64,000 bases of DNA from assembly GCA_938002605.1 (NCBI GenBank), contig CALLAF010000017.1, positions 62,001 through 126,000 of the forward strand. The letters run 5' to 3'. Positions 8,662-15,755 of the stretch are shown here, piece by piece. Each line of letters opens with the position of its first letter. The stretch's first letter is position 1. Origin of the DNA: an uncultured Paracoccaceae bacterium (GTDB taxonomy: Bacteria; Pseudomonadota; Alphaproteobacteria; Rhodobacterales; Rhodobacteraceae). The notes beneath the pieces are model-generated. The model was not told where the DNA came from, searched no databases, and worked only from the letters and a program-made list of their open reading frames with translations. Made by a program: the position numbers and the translations under genes.

Positions 8662-8995
8662 AAATAATGTCCAATTAATACTATAGGGTTTACATCCCGA
8701 TCTCTCTCGCAGGACATTGCGAATAAAGTGGGGCAAAATAGTGAATTTTCTATCCCATTTTTTGCGGTTCGTGCAGAAATAATGCGTTAGCATTGTGGGA
8801 TGTCTTGGTGTGCAATCTTGGGTTGCGGTTAGCGGTGCTGGATTGCGATAGATTGGGTTCCGCCATTGCATGTCTTTAATAAATCCGCGACACGGGCGTT
8901 CGCCCATCTTAGTTTTGTTGAAAAATGCGCTGGGCGTTGCTAGTTTTATAGCATGCCCTGCGCCGGGGTCCTGTCGGCGTGCATACAGGAGGACA
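8662..8995. other. intergenic region between the PilJ-like pair and rsfS
   Basis: About 330 bases with no gene I can support. It should hold the leftward promoter of the PilJ-like pair, with a GGA-type ribosome site ahead of 8661, and the rightward promoter of the rsfS operon (see 8918-8946). The rest is AT-richer than its surroundings and shows no repeat or RNA structure that I recognise. Confidence 0.6.
8918..8946 (+). promoter_or_regulatory. candidate sigma-70 promoter for rsfS
   Basis: TTGAAA at 8918-8923 and TAGTTT at 8941-8946 are separated by 17 bases. Transcription would start near 8953, placing an AGGAGG (8987-8992) about 35 bases into the transcript. This is a pattern match only. 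Confidence 0.4.
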
Positions 8996-9055
8996 ATGTT
9001 CTGTCTCTTTCACCATCGGCAGCCGATGCTGCCAACGCCGGGTCCCCGCCTATGA
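8996..9055 (+). CDS. possible 19-aa leader peptide overlapping the rsfS start
   Basis: AGGAGG at 8987-8992 is followed after 3 bases by an ATG that opens a 19-codon frame (MFCLFHHRQPMLPTPGPRL). Its TGA overlaps the ATG of rsfS (ATGA at 9052-9055). The rsfS start itself has no visible Shine-Dalgarno site, so re-initiation from this frame could drive rsfS. The short 3-base spacing argues for caution. It may be chance, or rsfS may start earlier in its own frame (ATG at 8953). Confidence 0.3.
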   Translation: MFCLFHHRQPMLPTPGPRL

Positions 9056-9408
9056 CGGGTGCTCAGACCGCGACAAGTGACGCCATTCTTGAGGCCGTCC
9101 TAAAATCGCTCAATGATGACAAAGCCGAAGACGTCGTGCAGATTAATCTGCGCGGTAAATCCGAAATGGGTGACCATATGGTGATCGCCTCTGGGCGCTC
9201 GACCCGTCAGGTGATTGCGATGGCTGAAAAGCTGTCTGAGCGGCTCAAGCACGACTTCAACGTATTTTCAAAGCTTGAGGGTAAAGACAGCGGCGATTGG
9301 GTGCTGATCGATACGGGCGATATCATCGTGCATATCTTCCGTCCCGAAGTGCGCGAATTCTACCAGATCGAAAAGATGTGGCAGCCCGGGTCCGCAGCGG
9401 CCACCTGA
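9052..9408 (+). CDS. rsfS: ribosome silencing factor RsfS
   Basis: 118 aa from the ATG at 9052 (151 aa if the in-frame ATG at 8953 is used). The DUF143 core is complete: DDKAEDVVQINLRGKSEMGD, MVIASGRSTRQV, DWVLIDTGDIIVHIF and EVREFYQIEKMW. RsfS binds uL14 on the 50S subunit and blocks 30S joining in poor growth conditions. Its stop codon shares one base with the rlmH start (TGATG), so the two are translationally coupled. I chose the start from family length and the ATGA overlap with the upstream small frame. Confidence 0.9.
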   Translation: MTGAQTATSDAILEAVLKSLNDDKAEDVVQINLRGKSEMGDHMVIASGRSTRQVIAMAEKLSERLKHDFNVFSKLEGKDSGDWVLIDTGDIIVHIFRPEVREFYQIEKMWQPGSAAAT

Positions 9409-9878
9409 TGCGTGTGCAAATTTGCGCAGTGGGCCGACTTCGGCGCGGCCCAGAGCGCGACCTTTACGATGACTATCTGACCCGGTTTGACCGGACGGGC
9501 CGCGCGCTTGCGCTTGGCCCTGCGCAATTGATCGAGGTGGAAGATAAAAAAGGCGGCGGTATGCCTGCCGAGGCCGGATTGCTACAAAAAGCCATTCCGT
9601 CAGGTGCATTAATCTGCACGATGGATGAGCGCGGCAAGGTCATGTCATCACCGGATTTTGCAAAGATGCTTGGCGATTGGCGCGACCAAGGCCTCCAAGA
9701 CGTCGCCTTTGTCATCGGCGGCGCAGACGGCATCGACCTCAGCCTGCGCGCGCAAGCGGATGCTTCACTGAGTTTCGGCAAAATGGTCTGGCCGCATATG
9801 CTAGTCCGCGTAATGCTCGCCGAACAACTCTACCGCGCCGCGTCGATTCTTTCGGGTGGACCTTATCACCGGGTTTAG
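9408..9878 (+). CDS. rlmH: 23S rRNA (pseudouridine1915-N3)-methyltransferase RlmH
   Basis: 156 aa starting MRVQICAVGRLRRGPERDLY, exactly at the end of rsfS. It is a SPOUT-class enzyme that methylates pseudouridine 1915 in helix 69 of 23S rRNA. The trefoil-knot SAM site is visible in VAFVIGGADGIDLSLRAQA, and the C-terminal signature LVRVMLAEQLYRAASILSGG then PYHRV is intact. The rsfS-rlmH pairing is conserved widely. Confidence 0.95.
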   Translation: MRVQICAVGRLRRGPERDLYDDYLTRFDRTGRALALGPAQLIEVEDKKGGGMPAEAGLLQKAIPSGALICTMDERGKVMSSPDFAKMLGDWRDQGLQDVAFVIGGADGIDLSLRAQADASLSFGKMVWPHMLVRVMLAEQLYRAASILSGGPYHRV

Positions 9879-9922
9879 CTGGTCGTCGTTAATATTGTGG
9901 GTAAAAAGGTTCATAGGAATTT

Positions 9923-10336
9923 ATGATAATCTACGCAACGCCTGATAGAATTGCCCCACTCTTCGGGGCGGCAGTTATGCTATCAATGTTAGCTACGACA
10001 GGCAGTTCAGCGTGCATTGATGACGGAATTTCCGCTTTCGCTGACAGCCCTAGAACGGTAAGTTTGTGTTTGAAAGATCGCTGTGAGACGGCGGTATTGT
10101 TTCGGGTATGCGGCAATATACATTACTCTTCTCACGAATATGAAACCGATTCAGAACGATGGCTTTTCCGCGTAAGGTTTCATCAAGACAGAAATGAAGG
10201 CGATGAACACAGTGTTACTCTAAATGGAACCGCAATCCCACACTCTCTAGCACAGCAAGTGATATGTATTTCTCAGCATGATGAGAGCGGTTGTGAATTC
10301 ATTGATGAAGTGCTGGGGAATGTCTTAGCAGAGTAA
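9923..10336 (+). CDS. secreted hypothetical protein, cysteine-containing
   Basis: 137 aa not recognised as a known family. An N-terminal hydrophobic stretch (IAPLFGAAVMLSMLATTGSSA) ending near Ala30 suggests a signal peptide; the mature part has six cysteines (in SACIDDG, SLCLKDRCE, RVCGN, QVICIS, GCEF), compatible with disulfides in the periplasm. A weak purine-rich ribosome site (TAGGAA) precedes the ATG. Base composition and codon use look AT-richer than in rlmH and gpmI on either side, so it may be a recent insertion into an otherwise conserved block. Confidence 0.6.
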   Translation: MIIYATPDRIAPLFGAAVMLSMLATTGSSACIDDGISAFADSPRTVSLCLKDRCETAVLFRVCGNIHYSSHEYETDSERWLFRVRFHQDRNEGDEHSVTLNGTAIPHSLAQQVICISQHDESGCEFIDEVLGNVLAE

Positions 10337-10510
10337 GTCGCGGCTTTTGCGGCCATCACGAATCCTAGATAGATTCGGCTTATCGCTGGCCAAGAAGTAG
10401 TTCGAAACCCGTGAACCTATGGGCGATCAAAGCAGTCTAGCATTCAATTCGTATTTTGTTTGCCGCCGACCTGCGCTAAACCTGCCGTAACATCAAATCG
10501 GAGATTTCCC

Positions 10511-12025
10511 ATGTCTGCACCCAAACCCGTTGTCTTGTGTATTCTTGATGGTTGGGGGCTGCGTGATGATCCGGTCGGCAATGCGCCCAAATTGGCCAAT
10601 ACCCCTAATTTCGACGCGATCATGCAGGGGCCGCATGCGCAACTGTTGACCCATGGCCGTGATGCGGGACTGCCCGGCGGCCAGATGGGCAATTCCGAGG
10701 TCGGCCATACCAATATCGGCGCGGGCCGTGTTGTGGCGATGGATTTGGGCCAGATCGAACTGGCGATCGAAGACGGCACATTCGCGCAGGCCGAGGCTTT
10801 GCAAGCATTTATCGCCAAGATGAAAGCATCCGGCGGACGCGCGCATTTGATGGGCGTTGTGTCAGATGGCGGCGTGCATGGGCATGTCGAACATATTATC
10901 GCCGCGGCCAAAGCATTGGATGATGCGGGTGTGCCGGCGGTGATCCATGCGATCACAGATGGGCGCGATGTGGCCCCGTCTTCGGCCAAAGAGTTTATGA
11001 AGATTTTGCAGGCGGGTCTTCCGGCTTCTGCGCAGATTGTCACGGTGATCGGCCGCTACTTTGCGATGGACCGCGACAATCGCTGGGACCGCGTGCAAAC
11101 GGCCTATGACACGATGGTGAAAGGGCAGGGCGCGCAGACGGAAACACCACAAGCGGCAATCGATGCGGCTTATGTGAATGGCAAAACGGATGAGTTTATC
11201 CCGGCAACAGTGATTGGCGATTACGCCGGGTTTGCGGCAGGCGACGGGCTGTTTTGTTTGAACTTCCGTTCGGATCGCGCGCGCGAAATCCTTGCCGCCA
11301 TCGCGGAGCCAGCATTCGACGGGTTTGTCCGTCCGCAGCCTGCATTGGCGGCTTTGCTCGGCATGGTCAGCTATTCGGATCGTCACGATGATTGGTTTGA
11401 AACCGTATTCCCCAAACGCGATATCCAAAACACACTGGGGGCTTGGGTGGCCAAACACGGGTTGCGTCAGTTCCGGCTGGCCGAAACTGAAAAGTACCCG
11501 CATGTGACGTTTTTCCTCAATGGTGGGATCGAAGAACCTGCGCCGGGCGAAGACCGCTTTATGCCCAAATCACCCAAGGTTGCGACCTATGATCTGCAAC
11601 CTGAAATGTCGTCAGGCGAAGTGACCGAGGCATTCGTTAAAGCGATTGGTGACGGCTACGACATGATCGTTACGAACTATGCAAACCCCGATATGGTTGG
11701 TCACACGGGCGATTTGGATGCGGCGATTAAGGCTTGCGAATCTGTTGATCGCGGGCTTGGGCAGGTGTTGACGGCACTTAAGGCCGCTGGTGGCGCGATG
11801 ATCGTGACCGCCGATCACGGCAATTGCGAAACGATGATCGATCCTGAAACTGGTGGGGCGCACACGGCGCATACGCTCAACCCTGTGCCTGTGGCGCTGG
11901 TCGGCGGGCCTGATGGGGCCACATTGCGTGATGGGCGTTTGGCCGATTTGGCGCCGACGATCCTTGATCTGATGGGACTAGAATTGCCGCCCGAGATGAC
12001 CGGACGCACATTGATCCAAAAATGA
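10511..12025 (+). CDS. gpmI: 2,3-bisphosphoglycerate-independent phosphoglycerate mutase
   Basis: 504 aa from the ATG at 10511. It interconverts 3- and 2-phosphoglycerate in glycolysis and gluconeogenesis using two Mn ions. The phosphatase-domain nucleophile is Ser62 in GGQMGNSEVGHTNIGAGR. Other metal-binding segments are VLCILDGWG, NYANPDMVGHTGD and MIVTADHGNCE. The stop overlaps the ATG of the EnvC-like gene by 4 bases (ATGA), so the metabolic gene heads a coupled envelope-protease unit. Confidence 0.95.
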   Translation: MSAPKPVVLCILDGWGLRDDPVGNAPKLANTPNFDAIMQGPHAQLLTHGRDAGLPGGQMGNSEVGHTNIGAGRVVAMDLGQIELAIEDGTFAQAEALQAFIAKMKASGGRAHLMGVVSDGGVHGHVEHIIAAAKALDDAGVPAVIHAITDGRDVAPSSAKEFMKILQAGLPASAQIVTVIGRYFAMDRDNRWDRVQTAYDTMVKGQGAQTETPQAAIDAAYVNGKTDEFIPATVIGDYAGFAAGDGLFCLNFRSDRAREILAAIAEPAFDGFVRPQPALAALLGMVSYSDRHDDWFETVFPKRDIQNTLGAWVAKHGLRQFRLAETEKYPHVTFFLNGGIEEPAPGEDRFMPKSPKVATYDLQPEMSSGEVTEAFVKAIGDGYDMIVTNYANPDMVGHTGDLDAAIKACESVDRGLGQVLTALKAAGGAMIVTADHGNCETMIDPETGGAHTAHTLNPVPVALVGGPDGATLRDGRLADLAPTILDLMGLELPPEMTGRTLIQK

Positions 12026-13098
12026 AACTCGTTGCATTCTTGATCTGTCTGGCCGCACCTGTGTTCGGGCAATCGGCTGACACGGCTGCGCGCGACGCAA
12101 TGGCGCAATTGCAAGCCGCGCAGGCGCGGCTAGAGACAGCAGGCGATGCGCGTGATCAGATTGCGGCCTTGACCCAGACCGTGCAAGCCTACGAGGCCGG
12201 GTTGGCCGCCGCGCGCTCTGGGCTGCGGCAGTTACAGGCGCAAGAAACCGCGCTGACCGCTGATTTGGACGCACGCCGTGCGGAATTGGGTGCCTTGGTT
12301 GGGACGCTTGCGACGATGTCGAAAACGCCGCGACCTGTGTCGCGGAGCCAACCGCAGTCACCCATTGATACGGTGCGCGCGGGGATGTTGGCGGTAGATG
12401 TGACGCAATCGCTTAAGGTCGCGGCAGATGATTTGCGTGCTCAAATAGCGCAGGTGCAAGACCTGCGCGTGTTGCGGCAGGAAACCACGGATACGCTCAC
12501 GGCGGGGATGCAAGGCGCGCAATCTGCACGGTCCTCATTGGGCCATGCGATTTCGGCGCGCACAGATTTACCTATACGGTTCGAAGATGACCCTGTGCAA
12601 ATTGCACTCCTGATGTCGGGGTCTGAAACGCTGGATGCGTTTGCGGATGCGCTTGTGGCCTATCTGCCAGATAGCGAGACCGAGCTTACAAAGCAGGGAA
12701 ACTTGCCTTTGCCCGTTTCGGGCATCGTACAACCACAAAGTGGCGACGACGCAGGCATCTATATTGCGACGGCGGCGCAGGCCCTGGTCACCGCACCTGT
12801 TGATGCAACGATCCTTTATGTCGGGCCTCTTTTGGGGGATTTGAATGTGATCGTTTTAGAACCCGCACCTGATGTTGTGTTTATCTTTGCAGGGCTTGAG
12901 ACACTTTATGGCAGTGCCGGGCAAATCGTGCCTGCGGGGACGCCGCTTGGGACTATGGGGCGGAATGCGACAGAAGTTAACGGTATTTTGACTGAAAATG
13001 TGGGCGATGACGGCGAAGCAAGCACGCACCCCCTTTATCTTGAGGTCAGGGACGGGCAGAGTTCGGTAAGCCCAGATGCATGGTTCGCGCTGGAATAG
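12022..13098 (+). CDS. EnvC-like murein hydrolase activator, degenerate LytM domain
   Basis: 358 aa with a short signal peptide (MKLVAFLICLAAPVFG). Residues about 20-105 form a long Ala/Gln/Leu-rich coiled coil, as in EnvC. The C-terminal 120 residues follow the M23/LytM pattern (LPVSGIVQPQSG, TAPVDATILYVGPL, IVPAGTPLGTMG), but the zinc-ligand histidines of active M23 peptidases are missing; for example the usual Y-x-H-L segment reads VFIFAGL. It probably activates an amidase rather than cutting peptidoglycan. It overlaps gpmI and precedes ctpA by 14 bases. Confidence 0.85.
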   Translation: MKLVAFLICLAAPVFGQSADTAARDAMAQLQAAQARLETAGDARDQIAALTQTVQAYEAGLAAARSGLRQLQAQETALTADLDARRAELGALVGTLATMSKTPRPVSRSQPQSPIDTVRAGMLAVDVTQSLKVAADDLRAQIAQVQDLRVLRQETTDTLTAGMQGAQSARSSLGHAISARTDLPIRFEDDPVQIALLMSGSETLDAFADALVAYLPDSETELTKQGNLPLPVSGIVQPQSGDDAGIYIATAAQALVTAPVDATILYVGPLLGDLNVIVLEPAPDVVFIFAGLETLYGSAGQIVPAGTPLGTMGRNATEVNGILTENVGDDGEASTHPLYLEVRDGQSSVSPDAWFALE

Positions 13099-13112
13099 AC
13101 ATAGGACGTGGA

Positions 13113-14453
13113 ATGAAAAAACTAGTATTAGCCGCCCTTGGGGGCGCTGCCCTTGGTCTGGTCACGACTGTTCAGGTCGCAGGGCCGCTTGTTGCGCAAG
13201 ATGCTCAAACATCTGGCAGCGTCTACGAACAGCTCGATCTGTTTGGCGATATCTTTGAACGGATTCGTTCTGACTATGTTCAAGATGTGGACGACAAAGA
13301 GCTGATCGAAGCCGCGATTAACGGGATGCTGACATCGCTTGATCCGCATTCAAGCTATATGTCTGCCGAAGATGCAGCCGACATGCGGATCAGCACACGC
13401 GGTGAATTTGGCGGGTTGGGGATTGAAGTCACCCAAGAAGACGGCTGGGTCAAAGTCGTATCGCCCATGGATGGAACACCTGCCGATGCGGCAGGGATTT
13501 TGGCTGGTGATTTCATCACGGCTGTTGACGGCGAAAGCGTGATGGGACTCACGCTTGATGAGGCCGTTGATCTGATGCGCGGACCTGTAGGTGCCGAAAT
13601 CATTATCACTGTCGTGCGTGAAGGCGAGGTTGAACCGTTCGACGTGTCCATCATTCGCGACACCATTAAGATGACTGCCGTGCGCAGCCGCACTGAAGGT
13701 AAAGCCGTTGTTTTGCGGATTACGACATTCAACGAACAAACCTATCCAAACCTCAGCGAAGGGATCGAAGAACAGATTTCTGAGGCGGGCGGTATCGACA
13801 ATGTTGACGGGTTTATCTTGGATTTACGCAACAACCCCGGCGGATTGCTGAATCAAGCGATCTACGTATCGGACGCGTTTTTGAATGCGGGTGAAATCGT
13901 TTCTACGCGGGGCCGCGAGGCCGCTGACGGTGATCGTTTCAACGCGACAGAAGGCGACTTAGCCCAAGGGAAACCGATTGTGGTTTTGGTGAACGGGGGC
14001 TCTGCCTCGGCCTCTGAAATTGTGGCCGGTGCGTTGCAAGATCACCGCCGGGCCATCGTGGTTGGGACCAATTCGTTTGGGAAAGGGTCTGTGCAGACGG
14101 TGATTCCGCTGAGCAGCGATGGCGCGATGCGCCTAACTACAGCGCGCTATTACACGCCGTCCGGGCGCTCTATTCAATCCTTGGGCATTTCCCCTGACAT
14201 TATCGTCGAACAGCCGCGTCCGCAGCCAAACGACGAGGAAGAGGAAGAAACGCGCAATCAACGCACAGAGGCATCTTTGCGCGGGGCGTTGGATAACGAC
14301 AGTCTGACCGAAGATGAAATTCGCCAGATCGAAGAGGATCGCGCGCGCGCCGAAGCTGCCGCGCAATTGCGCGAGGATGACTACCAAATGGCCTATGCGA
14401 TTGATATCCTCAAAGGGCTCAACGCGCTGAGCCCGGTTAATCAGAGCGAGTAA
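13113..14453 (+). CDS. ctpA: carboxy-terminal processing peptidase (S41 family)
   Basis: 446 aa. N-terminal signal peptide or membrane anchor (KKLVLAALGGAALGLVTTV), PDZ domain around 100-170 (GGLGIEVTQEDGWVKVVSPM onward), then the S41 core with Ser cluster GGSASASEIVAGALQD (297-301) and Lys324 in SFGKGSVQT, the Ser-Lys dyad. It degrades or trims periplasmic proteins from their C-termini. The charged acidic tail after residue 370 is variable in the family. The start at 13113 was chosen because it exposes the signal sequence and follows a GGA ribosome site. A strong hairpin follows. Confidence 0.93.
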   Translation: MKKLVLAALGGAALGLVTTVQVAGPLVAQDAQTSGSVYEQLDLFGDIFERIRSDYVQDVDDKELIEAAINGMLTSLDPHSSYMSAEDAADMRISTRGEFGGLGIEVTQEDGWVKVVSPMDGTPADAAGILAGDFITAVDGESVMGLTLDEAVDLMRGPVGAEIIITVVREGEVEPFDVSIIRDTIKMTAVRSRTEGKAVVLRITTFNEQTYPNLSEGIEEQISEAGGIDNVDGFILDLRNNPGGLLNQAIYVSDAFLNAGEIVSTRGREAADGDRFNATEGDLAQGKPIVVLVNGGSASASEIVAGALQDHRRAIVVGTNSFGKGSVQTVIPLSSDGAMRLTTARYYTPSGRSIQSLGISPDIIVEQPRPQPNDEEEEETRNQRTEASLRGALDNDSLTEDEIRQIEEDRARAEAAAQLREDDYQMAYAIDILKGLNALSPVNQSE

Positions 14454-14458
14454 AGAGC

Positions 14459-14487
14459 AAACCCCGCGCGGCAATCGCGCGGGGTTT
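14459..14487 (+). terminator. terminator after ctpA
   Basis: AAACCCCGCGCG (14459-14470) pairs perfectly over 12 bp with CGCGCGGGGTTT (14476-14487) around a 5-base loop. The T-run is short (part of the stem), but the stem is the strongest in the region and it sits 6 bases after the stop. Confidence 0.8.
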
Positions 14488-14555
14488 AGGTCAGCCTTGT
14501 TGACTTAAATATTTCTTGTGCCAATATGCCGCTCTGTCAAAAGGGGAATCAGCAT

Positions 14556-15755
14556 ATGTGGGACCAAATATTTGCATCGCGGATGGAACGGATGAGTGCC
14601 TCCGAAATCCGCGAGCTACTAAAATTGCTGGATCAGCCCGACATCATTTCCTTTGCGGGAGGCATTCCAGACCCCAAGCTGTTTCCCACCTCCGCATTTC
14701 AAGATGCATTTGCAAGTGCGCTTGGCCCCGACATGCATTCCGAAGCCCTGCAATACTCTGCTAGTGAAGGTTATCCGCCGCTGCGTGACTGGATTGCGGA
14801 GCAAATGCAAAAGCTGGGTGTGCCCTGTACCCGCGACAATATTTTGATCACATCCGGGTCGCAGCAGGGGTTGGATTACTTAGGAAAATTGTTTTTGTCG
14901 CCCGGGGACACGGCGCTAGTGAATTGGCCGACCTATTTAGGCGCACTGGGCGCGTTCAACGCTTATGAACCCCGCTATGACCGGCTGAACTTGCTCAGCA
15001 ATCGCCCCGCTGAAGACTACGCGCAACGCGCAGCCGATCATGGAGGGCGGGTAAAATTTGCCTATGCATCGGTTGATTTTGCGAACCCGACAGGCGAGAC
15101 GATCGACCGAGCCGGGCGCGAAACCTTGCTGGACCTAGGCGAAGATCTGGGCATCGCGTTGATTGAAGACGCGGCCTATCAATCGCTGCGCTATGATGGT
15201 GATCCGATCCCGCCCGTGCTTGCGCTCGAGATCGTGCGAAAAGGCGATATCAATGCATGCCGCACGATCTATTGCGGTAGTTTTTCAAAAACGCTTGCGC
15301 CGGGCCTACGTGTTGGTTGGGTCTGCGCCGCGCAGCCTGTCGTTGCGCAATTGGTGCTGATGAAACAGGCGTCGGACTTGCATTCGCCAACGATTAATCA
15401 GATTGCGATCAACACTGTGGCGCGATCAATCTTTCATGATCATGTGAAAAAATTGCGAGATACCTACAAGAAGCGGCGTAATTATATGCTAAACGCGCTT
15501 ATGCAATATATGCCCAATGGGGTCGAGTGGACCAAGCCCGAAGGGGGTATGTTCATTTGGTTGACCTTGCCGGACGATATTGATGGGGCGGCGTTGCTAG
15601 CTAAATCGCTTGAGACACAGCGCGTTGCCTTTGTGCCAGGCCGCGCATTTCACGCTGATGGGTCGGGTGGTAACACTATCCGTCTGAATTTCTCCCTACC
15701 AGATGAAGCCACGATAAACGAAGGCATCAAACGGTTGGGCGCTTTGCTGAGTTAA
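14556..15755 (+). CDS. PLP-dependent aminotransferase, class I/II (2-aminoadipate/LysN-like)
   Basis: 399 aa from the ATG at 14556, which follows a purine-rich ribosome site (AAAGGGGAA). A possible promoter (TTGACT at 14500-14505, AATATG at 14523-14528) overlaps the earlier in-frame ATG at 14526 and argues against it. Fold-type I motifs are present: SFAGGIPDP, SGSQQGLDYLGK, DFANPTGETID, EDAAYQ and the PLP lysine in YCGSFSKTLAPGLRVGW. It resembles the LysN/KAT II-like group acting on 2-aminoadipate, kynurenine or branched amino acids, but the substrate is not readable. It ends tail to tail, overlapping the next gene by 4 bases. Confidence 0.85.
   Translation: MWDQIFASRMERMSASEIRELLKLLDQPDIISFAGGIPDPKLFPTSAFQDAFASALGPDMHSEALQYSASEGYPPLRDWIAEQMQKLGVPCTRDNILITSGSQQGLDYLGKLFLSPGDTALVNWPTYLGALGAFNAYEPRYDRLNLLSNRPAEDYAQRAADHGGRVKFAYASVDFANPTGETIDRAGRETLLDLGEDLGIALIEDAAYQSLRYDGDPIPPVLALEIVRKGDINACRTIYCGSFSKTLAPGLRVGWVCAAQPVVAQLVLMKQASDLHSPTINQIAINTVARSIFHDHVKKLRDTYKKRRNYMLNALMQYMPNGVEWTKPEGGMFIWLTLPDDIDGAALLAKSLETQRVAFVPGRAFHADGSGGNTIRLNFSLPDEATINEGIKRLGALLS

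Noticed and set aside
8662-8907. In-frame 82-residue extension of PilJ-like copy B
   Set aside because: It would bury a clear signal peptide and has no counterpart in copy A, which has the same 309-aa length from its own start.
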